In this document: positions 30,739 to 40,445 of the stretch, piece after piece
How the letters are laid out: every line of letters starts with the position of its first letter
Numbering within the stretch: the stretch's first letter is position 1
Notes under the pieces: generated by a model
What the model saw: only the letters and a program-made list of their open reading frames with translations
Database searches by the model: none
What the model was told of the DNA's origin: nothing
Position numbers and translations under genes: made by a program
DNA from: an uncultured Poribacteria bacterium
Lineage (GTDB): Bacteria; Poribacteria; WGA-4E; WGA-3G
Direction: 5' to 3'
Length of the DNA: 64,000 nt
Assembly (NCBI GenBank): GCA_951813545.1
Contig: OX638352.1
Coordinates: 1,116,001 to 1,180,000 of the forward strand

Positions 30739-31749
30739 ATGAAACGTGTCCCCTTCCAAACTTTATGTGATAAATTTTATCGTGTGCTCGCGACTGTCGG
30801 ATTTACCGACCAGCGCGCACTGCTATGTGCGCGACTGTTCGCCGAGAATCAGCGCGATGGCGTGTACTCTCATGGACTCAATCGTTTCCCCGGGTTCGTC
30901 GCCGGGTTGGAAAGCAAACAGATTGATTTCCAAGCAAAGCCAGAGAAAACTGAGGGCTTCGGGGCATTAGAACGATGGGATGGCAAGATGGGAGTCGGAC
31001 TTGTCAATGCTCACTTTTGCATGCAACGGGCAACAGAACTCGCCGAAATACACGGTATCGGATGCGTTGGGCTTTCAAATACAAATCATTGGATGCGCGG
31101 CGGTGCTTACGCGCTACAAGCCGCAGAAGCCGGATATATCGGAATATGTTGGACCAACACGACGCGACTCATGCCGCCGTGGGGTTCGGCGGAAAAAAAG
31201 ATTGGGAACAATCCGATGGCGATTGGCATTCCGAGAGAAGACGGACACATTCTACTGGATATGGCGATGAGCCAGTATTCAAATGGGAAATTGGAAGTGC
31301 TAAAGCTGCAGGGGAAACAATTACCGTTACCGGGTGGTTACGACACTAAGGGTGAGCTAACGGTTGAACCCGCGGAGATTCTTGATTCTTCAAGGGCACT
31401 CCCGATCGGTTATTGGAAAGGGGCCGGATTGGCACTGGTGCTCGATACGATGGCATCCGTTATATCGGGTGGACAAGCGACATACGAAATCGGACAGCAA
31501 GGCTCGGAATACGCGGTCTCTCAGGTGTATATTGCGATTCATGCCACTGGAATGATGGGACAGACGGCGTTGGATGAAACGGTGGCGGCGATTATTGACG
31601 ATTTCCACACGGCGACCCCATTAGACGAAAATGAGAGTGTGAGGTATCCGGGGGAAGGCATGCTGCGGACACGGCAAGAAAGCCTTGAAAAGGGAGTGCT
31701 TGTGGATGAGGCACAATGGCAGGCGTTATTAGAGATGAACATCCCTTAA
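30739..31749 (+). CDS. Ldh family oxidoreductase (malate/L-lactate/ureidoglycolate dehydrogenase-like)
   Basis: FAENQRDGVYSHGLNRFPGFV; CVGLSNTNHWMRGGAYALQAAEAGYIGICWTNT. Confidence 0.88.
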   Translation: MKRVPFQTLCDKFYRVLATVGFTDQRALLCARLFAENQRDGVYSHGLNRFPGFVAGLESKQIDFQAKPEKTEGFGALERWDGKMGVGLVNAHFCMQRATELAEIHGIGCVGLSNTNHWMRGGAYALQAAEAGYIGICWTNTTRLMPPWGSAEKKIGNNPMAIGIPREDGHILLDMAMSQYSNGKLEVLKLQGKQLPLPGGYDTKGELTVEPAEILDSSRALPIGYWKGAGLALVLDTMASVISGGQATYEIGQQGSEYAVSQVYIAIHATGMMGQTALDETVAAIIDDFHTATPLDENESVRYPGEGMLRTRQESLEKGVLVDEAQWQALLEMNIP

Positions 31750-31770
31750 AATTAGTTCCAGGTGCGTGGC

Positions 31771-31853
31771 TTGGAACGAAGTGGAAAGCGGATATACGTA
31801 AAGGAACATTCAAATACAAACCTACCTAACCGAACCGCAAGGAAAATTAAAAA
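31771..31853 (+). repeat. Copy of the portable RBS repeat, not abutting an annotated start
   Basis: GGAACGAAGTGGAAAGCGGATATACG...CTAACCGAACCGCAAGGAAAATTAAAAAT. Confidence 0.8.
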
Positions 31854-31953
31854 TTTGCCTTGCACTCTTTTTTCATCAGCGTATAATACATCTTAGCACG
31901 GAATCTGCATACGGCTTAAATTACCACGCACAAACTGGATTCAGGAGAAACTC

Positions 31954-33078
31954 ATGGCATTACGGGCAGGTATCGTCGGTTGTGGCGGGATTAGCCGGAG
32001 TCACGCTGGTGCACACGCGAACTTAGAGGGTGTCAATCTCGTCGCGATGTGCGACATCAATCGTGATGCACTCGACAATCGCGCCGATGAATACGATGTC
32101 TCGAACCGATATACTGATTATGAGGAGATGTTCGCACGTGAAGCACTTGATATTGTGAGCGTGTGTACGCACGCACCTTTACACGCACCGATTGCGATTG
32201 CTGCTGCAAAAGCGGGCATTCACGTTCTATGTGAGAAACCGCTGTCCGTTGATTTAGAAACGGCGGACCAGATGTTCGCAGCATGTCGTGACGCGGGGGT
32301 ACACTTGGCGGTCAGTCATCAATTCCGATTTACACCACTCTTTCGGCACGCGAAATCTCTGATTGATGCCGGTAAAATTGGGGAACTCCGTTCAATTCGA
32401 GAAGTCGGTAAAGGACGCGAAGCTGGATTCGAGTTGATGGAGATGGGGGTCCACTATTTTGACGAGATGGATTTCTTCTTAGACGGCATCTCTTGGATCC
32501 AAGCACATATCACATATCAGGGACACGATGTAGCGGAGACGGACATTATGCACAGCAGCGAGTTGTGTAAAACCGACCGGCGTGACAACGGTATTGTCGC
32601 GGGTGATACGATGCTCGTGCATATCGGAGGGAAGAGTGGTGCTTACGGTATCATGGAACTTTATTGCCGCGAACCCAGACACGGGTGGATGATGGGACCG
32701 CATCTGCTCGGTTCGGAGGGACAATTGATGGTAAAACCAAACCCAGACACAGGTATAGATGAAATGTGGTACTGTCCCTTTGATGTCTCCTTCGCCTCAC
32801 ATACACCCGCGTGGGAACAGATAGAACTTGACGCATCAGCGTTTCTAATCTCTGGAAAAGCGTGGCAATCACGTCACACGATCTGGAGTGCAAAAAATAT
32901 ACGAGATGCGATTCTTAACGGAAACCAACCGGAACTCGGCGGACGCAACGCACTTACATCCCTTGAGTGTGTCAGCGCAACCTACGTTTCCCACTTTAGT
33001 GGAACAAAGGTGCAACTGCCGTTAGCGGAGCGGAGTCATCCGCTTGCGAAACGTCTTAACAGAGGAGCCAAAAACTAA
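31954..33078 (+). CDS. Gfo/Idh/MocA family oxidoreductase
   Basis: RAGIVGCGGISRSHAGAH; VLCEKPLSVDLETAD. Confidence 0.92.
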   Translation: MALRAGIVGCGGISRSHAGAHANLEGVNLVAMCDINRDALDNRADEYDVSNRYTDYEEMFAREALDIVSVCTHAPLHAPIAIAAAKAGIHVLCEKPLSVDLETADQMFAACRDAGVHLAVSHQFRFTPLFRHAKSLIDAGKIGELRSIREVGKGREAGFELMEMGVHYFDEMDFFLDGISWIQAHITYQGHDVAETDIMHSSELCKTDRRDNGIVAGDTMLVHIGGKSGAYGIMELYCREPRHGWMMGPHLLGSEGQLMVKPNPDTGIDEMWYCPFDVSFASHTPAWEQIELDASAFLISGKAWQSRHTIWSAKNIRDAILNGNQPELGGRNALTSLECVSATYVSHFSGTKVQLPLAERSHPLAKRLNRGAKN

Positions 33079-33927
33079 ATGAAACTTGCGTTCTTTAATG
33101 ATTACCAACTCGGTGTAATAACAGAAGATGGTATTGTCAATATCAGCGATGCGTTGAGTGGGCTTTCGTCCCACACACCGCAAGAACTGATACGAATGGT
33201 GATTGAGGACTTCGACAACCTTGGTTCAACAATAGCGGATGCGGCTGAAAACGGTACCGCTACTGCTTTGGACAGTGTCAGTTTCAAAGCACCGATCCCG
33301 CGCCCTGGACAACTCGTCTGCCTTGCCGGTAATTACATTGAACCGGATAGTCCATCTCGCGGGGATTTCAACGCCTTTCTAAAGTCGCCCACCGGTATTA
33401 TCGCTACGAAAGGGACGGTGGAACTTCCGGAAGCAGACGTGACCGTGTTTCACTTTGAGCCAGAATTAGCTATTGTGATTGGCAAAACAGCGAAGCATCT
33501 ATCCGAAGAGAACGCTTTAGATTGCGTATTTGGTTACACCCAATTTATTGATGTGTCCGCACGAGGATTGCCCGGTGGTTTCTTCTTAGGGAAAAGCTGG
33601 CATACGTTTGCACCGATGGGACCCGTACTCGTCACGGCTGATGAAGTGGAAGACGCGAACGCGCTCGGCGTGCAACTTTGGATTAACGACGGCTTGCAAC
33701 ATGACTTTTCCACGAACTCCATGGCACGTTTTATCCCAGAACTACTCGCAGAGGTAACGAACGTGGTAACACTGGAACCGGGCGATGTTGTGTCTACAGG
33801 CACACATCATGAAGCACTCACTGCAGTTGGTGACGGTGACACAGTTCGATTGTCAGTAGAAGGGTTCGGTCCAGCGTTAGCAGTTGATGTCCGCGACCCG
33901 CTAAAGCGGACAACTTGGCGCGGTTAG
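33079..33927 (+). CDS. Fumarylacetoacetate hydrolase (FAH) family protein
   Basis: FEPELAIVIGKTAKHLSEENALDCVFGYTQFIDVSARG; GDVVSTGTHHE. Confidence 0.9.
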   Translation: MKLAFFNDYQLGVITEDGIVNISDALSGLSSHTPQELIRMVIEDFDNLGSTIADAAENGTATALDSVSFKAPIPRPGQLVCLAGNYIEPDSPSRGDFNAFLKSPTGIIATKGTVELPEADVTVFHFEPELAIVIGKTAKHLSEENALDCVFGYTQFIDVSARGLPGGFFLGKSWHTFAPMGPVLVTADEVEDANALGVQLWINDGLQHDFSTNSMARFIPELLAEVTNVVTLEPGDVVSTGTHHEALTAVGDGDTVRLSVEGFGPALAVDVRDPLKRTTWRG

Positions 33928-33971
33928 TACACTTATAGTATAAGTTTACTTGCCTGTTGCGCAAAAAAGTG

Positions 33972-34001
33972 TTGACAAGTGTATCCATTTATGTGTATAA
34001 T
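33972..34001 (+). promoter_or_regulatory. Consensus sigma70-type promoter TTGACA-N18-TATAAT
   Basis: Exact -35 and -10 hexamers; upstream of the 34150 lipoprotein. Confidence 0.75.
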
Positions 34002-34149
34002 AATTTAAGGTGAAATTTAGAGGCTTCCTCTAATCCACGAAATCTTTCTTTTAATAGCAAGTTTGGGCTGGCAAACTACGCCACTTTTAACAGCAAGATT
34101 TGGCGCGTTACGGAATGAGAACCCTTCTGATGATAAGGAGACTGAATTA

Positions 34150-35076
34150 ATGAAAAAACCCAGAAACATAGCCGTGCTGGCTGTCCTCACGATTATTTTC
34201 GCGTGGATGACAGGCTGCGGCGGCTGTAACCCAGAACCGATACCGAGCGGGATGAGCCCCACGCAGGGACCGGAGACCGGTGGGACAACCGTCCAGATTA
34301 CCGGCGAAAAATTCGATATGAAAAACGGCGTAACCGTGACGTTCGGTGGGGAAAACGCCCAAAGCGTAACTGTTCCGAGTGAAACGCAAATCACGGCAGT
34401 GACTCCCGGTGGCATGGCGGGGCAATCCGTGTCTGTTGTCGTTACCAATAAAGGGAAACCCGAAGTACCCGTCACACTTTCACAGCAATTTACCTATACC
34501 GACGCAACACCGCCAACTGTCACGATGAACGAACCAACTGATGGCACAGTCATCTCCGAATACGAAGATTCACTAAATGTAATGAATAGCCTGACGGTCT
34601 CATTTAGTGAACCGATTGACAGTAGCACCGTCTCTGTGGACGTAGCAGTTACGAAAACGGAAGATTCAATGAGTGAACCGATGAACGCGACGTTGTCAGG
34701 TACAGTAAGTGGGACTGGTGATTCTGTGACGTTTACATCCGATATGCCGATGCGTGCAGGACGTATGTATACTGTCACCGTCTCCGGTGCTGCCGATATG
34801 GCTGGTAATACCCTCGCAAGTTCACACAGCTTCAGTTTCAGCATAACCAGTCCCGAGGCACTTTACAAATATCATGTCCAAGAAGTAGATATTCAGGAAG
34901 AAAATGGCGAGGCTGCTCTCAAACGCATCGCCGCACGTCCTGAGATTTTCGATAACGAAGAGATGTGGACACGGTTGGTTGCCGCGAATCAAGATGATTA
35001 CATCTTTGACCGGACGAAACTGAGTGTGGGACAATTGCTACTGATTCCACGTGGACGCGCGTGGGGTGACAAGTAA
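34150..35076 (+). CDS. Lipoprotein with IPT/TIG domain, bacterial Ig-like domain and LysM-like C-terminus
   Basis: Lipobox WMTGCGGC; SPTQGPETGGTTVQITGEKF (TIG); Ig-like VTMNEPTDGTVIS...AGNTLASSHSFSFSI; C-term WTRLVAANQDDYIFDRTKLSVGQLLLIP. Confidence 0.82.
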   Translation: MKKPRNIAVLAVLTIIFAWMTGCGGCNPEPIPSGMSPTQGPETGGTTVQITGEKFDMKNGVTVTFGGENAQSVTVPSETQITAVTPGGMAGQSVSVVVTNKGKPEVPVTLSQQFTYTDATPPTVTMNEPTDGTVISEYEDSLNVMNSLTVSFSEPIDSSTVSVDVAVTKTEDSMSEPMNATLSGTVSGTGDSVTFTSDMPMRAGRMYTVTVSGAADMAGNTLASSHSFSFSITSPEALYKYHVQEVDIQEENGEAALKRIAARPEIFDNEEMWTRLVAANQDDYIFDRTKLSVGQLLLIPRGRAWGDK

Positions 35077-35096
35077 GTAAACTCACAATTGAAATC

Positions 35097-35129
35097 GAAA
35101 AGCCGTGTACCTCCTACACGGCTTTTTTA
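35097..35129 (+). terminator. Rho-independent terminator AAAAGCCGTGTA-CCTCC-TACACGGCTTTTTT
   Basis: 9-bp GC-rich perfect stem plus T-tract, just after the lipoprotein stop. Confidence 0.9.
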
Positions 35130-35148
35130 TTTTTCGGAAGAGGAAATC

Positions 35149-36909
35149 ATGTTTGGTCCGCAAAGAAACCCTGAAAACCGTATTGCCGAATATCGAAGCA
35201 ATTTAGTAGGTATCAAGCACCTTCACCGATTAAGAACACAGTCTGAAATGCCAATGCGTCCTATACCGAACCAACCGATCAACCTTCATGTGACAACGTC
35301 TGGTGGCATCGCTTACGATTCGGTTCACTGTTGGATGAACGTAGATGGCAAAGAGACCATGTTTGAACTCGCGCCGGAGGCATCCGTATGGAACACGCCT
35401 GAATGGCGATATGTGCGTCATTGGTCTGGACAGATTCCACCACAACCCAACGGCACAACACTGCGCTACCGGATCGGTGGACGTGTTGTGGGTTCAGATA
35501 GATGGATCTTTGCGGATAACCAAGCGCGAGTGTTGTCGGAAGCCACCGAATTCGCTATCTCAGTTGATGACTACGACATGCCGACGTGGGCGCGTGACGC
35601 AGTCATTTACCATATCTTCTTAGATCGATTCTATCCGGGTGACGGTGTCCCATGGAAAAAGCCGACAAACCTCTCCGGCTTTTTTGGAGGAACGCTCCGT
35701 GGCGCGATTCAGAAACTTGACTACATTCAATCGCTTGGATGTAACGCAATCTGGCTTTCACCGCTCTTTGCCAGTCCATCACACCACGGTTACGATGCGA
35801 CAGATTACTACACCGTTGAGCCTCGGTTTGGCACGGACAGCGACCTGAAAGAATTGATCGAAAAAGCACATCAGCGAGATATGCGGATCATCCTTGATTT
35901 TGTAGCGAATCACTGGTCCAACCAACACCCAACATTTCAGGCAGCGCAAAGTGAGAAGGACAGCGAGTATCGGGCGTGGTACACATGGCAGCGATGGCCC
36001 GATGAATACACAAGTTTTTTCGGCGTGAAGGGGATGCCACAACTAAACCTAAAGCACAAACCAGTAATCAACCATCTGCTAAGGTGCGTACAGCATTGGC
36101 TACGCAACGGCGTTGATGGCTATCGGCTCGACTATGCGCCGGGTCCGCCGCATACGTTCTGGGCAGATTTCCGTCAAGCATGTAAATCTGTGAATCCCGA
36201 CGCTTTTCTGTTTGGAGAAGTCGTGAGTCATTCGGAGGTGATTGCGTCCTATATCCCGCATTTTGACGGATGTCTCGATTTCCTGCTTGCGGAGGCACTT
36301 CGGCGAACCTTTGTCCTCGAAACTTCGACGCTGCTGGAATTTGAGGCGTTCTTAGAGGCACACGAGGCATACTTTCCAAAAAACTTTTCTCTCCCCGCGT
36401 TTTTGGACAACCACGACATGACACGCATCCTTTACTTGGCAGGTGAGGATAAGGCGAAGGTCCGGTTAGCGGCACTGGTACTGTTTACGCTTTCCGCGCC
36501 GCCTGTGATTTACAATGGCACCGAGGTTGGAATTTCGCAACGGAACCCGCTTGGACGTTTTGAGGAGGCGCGGTTGCCGATGCTATGGGGGAATGAAGCG
36601 GACAAAAATCTGCTGGCTTATTTCCAACGCTTGGGAGTACTACGGAAAGAGTTTCCGGTACTTACTTCGGGAAAACGAAAAGTTGTTCATCTGAACGTTC
36701 AAAACGGCACTTATGCGTATCTGCGCACTTCAGAAACGGATTCTGTCCTCATCGCATTGAATACGAGTCGATATTCGCAGACAATTGATGTTCCAATTGC
36801 GTCGTTTCAAACTTCTGCGAGAGATCTTCTCAATGGCAACCGGATAACAGTGTCCGAAGGTTCCGTAAGCATTTCACTTCCAGCCCAGAGTGGCGCGTTT
36901 GTTGCTTAA
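35149..36909 (+). CDS. Alpha-amylase family glycoside hydrolase (GH13), cyclomaltodextrinase/neopullulanase-like
   Basis: AVIYHIFLDRFYPGD; IILDFVANHWSNQHP; GYRLDYAPG; FLFGEVV; FLDNHDMTR. Confidence 0.92.
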   Translation: MFGPQRNPENRIAEYRSNLVGIKHLHRLRTQSEMPMRPIPNQPINLHVTTSGGIAYDSVHCWMNVDGKETMFELAPEASVWNTPEWRYVRHWSGQIPPQPNGTTLRYRIGGRVVGSDRWIFADNQARVLSEATEFAISVDDYDMPTWARDAVIYHIFLDRFYPGDGVPWKKPTNLSGFFGGTLRGAIQKLDYIQSLGCNAIWLSPLFASPSHHGYDATDYYTVEPRFGTDSDLKELIEKAHQRDMRIILDFVANHWSNQHPTFQAAQSEKDSEYRAWYTWQRWPDEYTSFFGVKGMPQLNLKHKPVINHLLRCVQHWLRNGVDGYRLDYAPGPPHTFWADFRQACKSVNPDAFLFGEVVSHSEVIASYIPHFDGCLDFLLAEALRRTFVLETSTLLEFEAFLEAHEAYFPKNFSLPAFLDNHDMTRILYLAGEDKAKVRLAALVLFTLSAPPVIYNGTEVGISQRNPLGRFEEARLPMLWGNEADKNLLAYFQRLGVLRKEFPVLTSGKRKVVHLNVQNGTYAYLRTSETDSVLIALNTSRYSQTIDVPIASFQTSARDLLNGNRITVSEGSVSISLPAQSGAFVA

Positions 36910-36920
36910 CACATTGGTAA

Positions 36921-36968
36921 AAAAGAAGAAAGGGACTGGCAACCACAAAATACGGTTACCAATCCCCT
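36921..36968 (-). terminator. Intrinsic terminator for the P460-dockerin gene
   Basis: Minus-strand GGGATTGGTAACC-N8-GGTTGCCAGTCCC followed by TTTCTTCTTTTTT. Confidence 0.8.
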
Positions 36969-36992
36969 CCTTATAGGTGTTGTTAGATGGAA

Positions 36993-37841
36993 CTATTGGG
37001 CATCATTAATTGTTTCACCAAAGTCCGCTTTCACAGCATCTACATCTGACTGGTCAATAACGCCATCACCGTTCACATCAGCACGCATGTTATCAGCATC
37101 TACTGGCTGGCCTATCGCATTTTCTACAGTGAGCTGGTCTAGAATATTAACAACCCCATCACCGTTCACATCAGCATTGATATCACCAGTCATGCCATCA
37201 TCGGCAGGTGTATCGTCGGCAGGCGCATCATCCGCAGGCATATCGTCCATCATGGTATCCATAGGGAGTGATACAAAGACACTGTCGTGACCAGGGACAC
37301 CTTCTGTACCAGCTTTAGCATGACAACCGTGGCATCCAGCACTACTTCCACCAGGAATGTCACCAGCCTGCGGCATGAAGTCTGATGTCGCGTCAGCACG
37401 ATTAACTTGGACATACATCCATCCGTTGTGGTCGGCGTACATCGGGTCGTCGCTTTTCACCATTCTCGCGACCGTCATGATAAACGTGTTGGTACTGTCC
37501 ATAATTTCTTTGACAATCATGGTCCCCGCGGGATAAGTTGTTCCGGCTTTGTTTGCCATGGCACCCATGTCGTTGAAATAAACGGTACGGGCACCCGTGC
37601 CGTGAGCAGTGCCGGTTCCGACCGGTTCTGGAAGCGTAACATGCGCCCATGATTTGTACATTGTCATGTCCGTTTCCATGTCCATCATCGTGTCCATCGG
37701 CAGGTCGTCAGCAGCCATCATGTCATCAACAGCCATCATGTCGTCGGCAACCGGCTCTAACATTTTCTGACCCCGATCACAGGATACGAAGGCGACACAA
37801 GCGATTAAAATCGCAATCAAAGCCACCTGAAGTTTTAACAT
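36993..37841 (-). CDS. Lipoprotein with cytochrome P460-like domain (CxxCH) and C-terminal dockerin-like repeats
   Basis: Lipobox AFVSCDRG; YKSWAHVTLPEP; CHGCHAKAG; DVNGDGVVNILDQLTVENAIG and DVNGDGVIDQSDVDAVKADFG. Confidence 0.8.
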   Translation of the reverse strand: MLKLQVALIAILIACVAFVSCDRGQKMLEPVADDMMAVDDMMAADDLPMDTMMDMETDMTMYKSWAHVTLPEPVGTGTAHGTGARTVYFNDMGAMANKAGTTYPAGTMIVKEIMDSTNTFIMTVARMVKSDDPMYADHNGWMYVQVNRADATSDFMPQAGDIPGGSSAGCHGCHAKAGTEGVPGHDSVFVSLPMDTMMDDMPADDAPADDTPADDGMTGDINADVNGDGVVNILDQLTVENAIGQPVDADNMRADVNGDGVIDQSDVDAVKADFGETINDAQ

Positions 37842-38120
37842 TATTAAATGCTCCTTATTCTATATTTTAAACTAAAAATTAAAAGTTGAGGAAGAGTTCC
37901 GGGCTTTAAAGCGATAAAGCCCTTCCACTTCATTGTGTCCCTCTTCAAATTTATATATTGCACAACTTCACTTTAAAATAATATAATATTTCTGCTTAAT
38001 CTTCAAGTTAATTTTTAAGGAAAAATCAGATGTAGATACGGTTTCCAGTTGTCTTATTCAAAATCCATTTAGGTAACATTAGCTCGATACAAAGATTTGG
38101 TCATCGCAGATTGGATAATG

Positions 38121-38160
38121 AAAAAGGATCAGCAACCATAGAATGTGGTCACTGATCCTC
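38121..38160 (-). terminator. Intrinsic terminator for the Asp/Met-rich lipoprotein gene
   Basis: Minus-strand GGATCAGTGACC...GGTTGCTGATCC followed by TTTTTC. Confidence 0.75.
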
Positions 38161-38192
38161 TTTAGAGATGATTATGATGTGAAATGGAACTA

Positions 38193-38570
38193 TTAGGCAT
38201 CATCCATGTCGTCGTCCATGTCATCATCCATGTCATCATCCATGTCGTCATCCATCATGTCGTCATCCATCATGTCGTCGTCCATCATGTCGTCTGTCAT
38301 CATGTCGTCGTCCATCATGTCATCTGTCATCATGTCGTCGTCCATCATGTCATCTGTCATCATGTCGTCGTCCATCATGTCATCTGTCATCATGTCGTCG
38401 TCCATCATGTCATCTGTCATCATGTCATCTGTCATCATGTCATCCGACATGCTATCTTCTGCCATCATATCATCTGTAACAGGGGTCATGATCTGCTGAG
38501 TTCTGTCACAAGATACAAAGGCAAAACAACAAACCAAAATGGCGATTAAAACTATCTGAAACTTTAACAT
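38193..38570 (-). CDS. Asp/Met-rich low-complexity lipoprotein
   Basis: Signal/lipobox CCFAFVSCDRTQ homologous to 36993..37841; then (DDMMTDDMMD)n and (DDMD)n. Confidence 0.75.
   Translation of the reverse strand: MLKFQIVLIAILVCCFAFVSCDRTQQIMTPVTDDMMAEDSMSDDMMTDDMMTDDMMDDDMMTDDMMDDDMMTDDMMDDDMMTDDMMDDDMMTDDMMDDDMMDDDMMDDDMDDDMDDDMDDDMDDA
38206..38460. repeat. Coding minisatellite, main period 30 bp (GTCATCATGTCGTCGTCCATCATGTCATCT)
   Basis: About four near-identical 30-bp units plus shorter flanking units. Confidence 0.9.
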
Positions 38571-38786
38571 TGTTAATGCTCCTTATTCTATTCTATTCTA
38601 TATACTAAAGTAAGCGGTTATGGAAGAGCCTCGAATCTCTTAAGACAGCTTCAAGACAATAAAGCCTGTTCAGATTAGAGTATGGCTCTCCAAACACATG
38701 TACCATACAACTTTGGTAAATTATACTATTTTCTGCTTTAATTTTCAATAAAAAAACACAAAAGGGTCGTTATTTGGAAATTACCT

Positions 38787-40445
38787 CTATGGATCAGTTT
38801 TTAGGATCTCTGAGCGAATTCTCAGAACATAGGGGTGATTAGGGACTTGGGTAAAGGCATCTTCGATTTCACGTCGCGCATCGGGAATGCGACCGAGACG
38901 GTAATAAACAAAGGCTAGTGTGGCAAGGTGTACTGGTTGTTCATCACTTGCAACGGCAGCCTTGGCAAGGGTCAGTGCTTCGGTAAGCATTCTATTTTCC
39001 GCTGCAAGCAGAGACGCTAATGCCTCTTTTGGAAATGGAACATCTGGCGCGAGTTGGATCGCTCGTCGGAAATCGGTCTCAGCCATACCAGACGCACCCT
39101 GTTTCTGATAAATCTTTCCACGCCACAAATACCCGGGTGCCCATGCAGGTTCATGTTGTATGCCCATCGTAAGTGCCTGCTCAGCAGCCTTCAAGTCTCC
39201 TGCATTCTCGTGTAGATTCGCGAGTTGCACATAGGCATCCATAAAATCCGGTTCATATTTGATGAGCATGAGATAGTGTGATGCTGCCGTCTCTCGGTTC
39301 CCAAGTTTGGCTTCTATCATACCGAGATGTAAAAGTGCCTGACGTGAAGTAGGCTCTATCGTGAGCACACGTTGATAGGATTGCTTGGCATCGGCTAATT
39401 CACCAAGCTGCATCTGAACGTAGGCGTAATCTTTCAACGCTGGTGTAAACGCATCATCCGTTTCAAGTGCCTTTTTCAAGGGTGTTAAGGCACGCTGTGG
39501 CTGCCCTTTCTCAAGGAACCAATGTGCTTGACGACGGTAGCGTTCTGCCAAGGTTCGATGGTAACGCGCCAATACAGCCTTAGATGCCTCGCTGTTACCC
39601 GCATCACGGTAGACATCTGCAAGCACTTTATGGAATGCCGGCTCGTCTGGCGCGTGTTGGACAGCACGTTCATAAAAACTTTGAGCGATAGCAAGTTGCC
39701 CCCGTCTTACCCCGACCTCACCACGCCCAAAGGCAGCACTGGCAAGTGTCTCGTCTTGGGTGAGTGCTTCCCTAAAAACGGCATCGGCTTCGTCAATGCG
39801 ATTGAGTTTGAGCAGAACATGCCCAAGATTATTGTAAGCAGCAGTTGTGTCTGGATGTAGTTGCACAGCAACGATATAGTATCTGCGCGCCTGCTCTAAG
39901 TTCCCGCGCTCGGTTTCAATCTGCCCCAAAGCGACATACCATGCCGCTGGAGCGTCTTCACCGGCATCCTTGATGGCTTTTTGGAACCACGTATCGGCTT
40001 CGTCAAGCTGCTTGTTGCGGTGGTACGCAGCAGCGAGTTTAGCCTGCACCATAACTTCCAAGCGAACCCTTGCAATATCACCCTGTGGTTGCGCTGAGAG
40101 GAGTCGCAAAGCATGCTGGAAAGCAGCGATAGCGGCCGGATAATCCTTTAGTTTTGCGGCGGCATCCCCTTCACCGATATAAACAATCGGGAATTCAGGA
40201 GCCTCCTTAGTAAGAACTCGGTATAAACGGAGTGCTTCGTCCCACTGCTCCGCTTGAAATGCACGCTGCGCGTCCTTCAACTGCTTCTGGAACGCTTTAG
40301 GATAGTTTGCTATATCGTCCGCCAATCCTGACACAGCCAACATAAACAGCAACATGCCAATGGCAAAATACTTCCACTGCCCCGTAAGCACAGACACCTG
40401 GAGCACTTCATCTCTAATCTGCCTTAAGTGCTGATTATTTCGCAT
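38787..40445 (-). CDS. TPR repeat protein
   Basis: Many TPR units, e.g. AYNNLGHVLLKLNRIDEADAVFREALTQDE. Confidence 0.9.
   Translation of the reverse strand: MRNNQHLRQIRDEVLQVSVLTGQWKYFAIGMLLFMLAVSGLADDIANYPKAFQKQLKDAQRAFQAEQWDEALRLYRVLTKEAPEFPIVYIGEGDAAAKLKDYPAAIAAFQHALRLLSAQPQGDIARVRLEVMVQAKLAAAYHRNKQLDEADTWFQKAIKDAGEDAPAAWYVALGQIETERGNLEQARRYYIVAVQLHPDTTAAYNNLGHVLLKLNRIDEADAVFREALTQDETLASAAFGRGEVGVRRGQLAIAQSFYERAVQHAPDEPAFHKVLADVYRDAGNSEASKAVLARYHRTLAERYRRQAHWFLEKGQPQRALTPLKKALETDDAFTPALKDYAYVQMQLGELADAKQSYQRVLTIEPTSRQALLHLGMIEAKLGNRETAASHYLMLIKYEPDFMDAYVQLANLHENAGDLKAAEQALTMGIQHEPAWAPGYLWRGKIYQKQGASGMAETDFRRAIQLAPDVPFPKEALASLLAAENRMLTEALTLAKAAVASDEQPVHLATLAFVYYRLGRIPDARREIEDAFTQVPNHPYVLRIRSEILKTDP

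Noticed and set aside
38184-38549. ORFs of HHVICHHVV / MSSSIMSS repeats, or a CRISPR-like array
   Set aside because: They are antisense and alternate frames of the Asp/Met minisatellite in the real minus-strand gene 38193..38570; units lack unique spacers.
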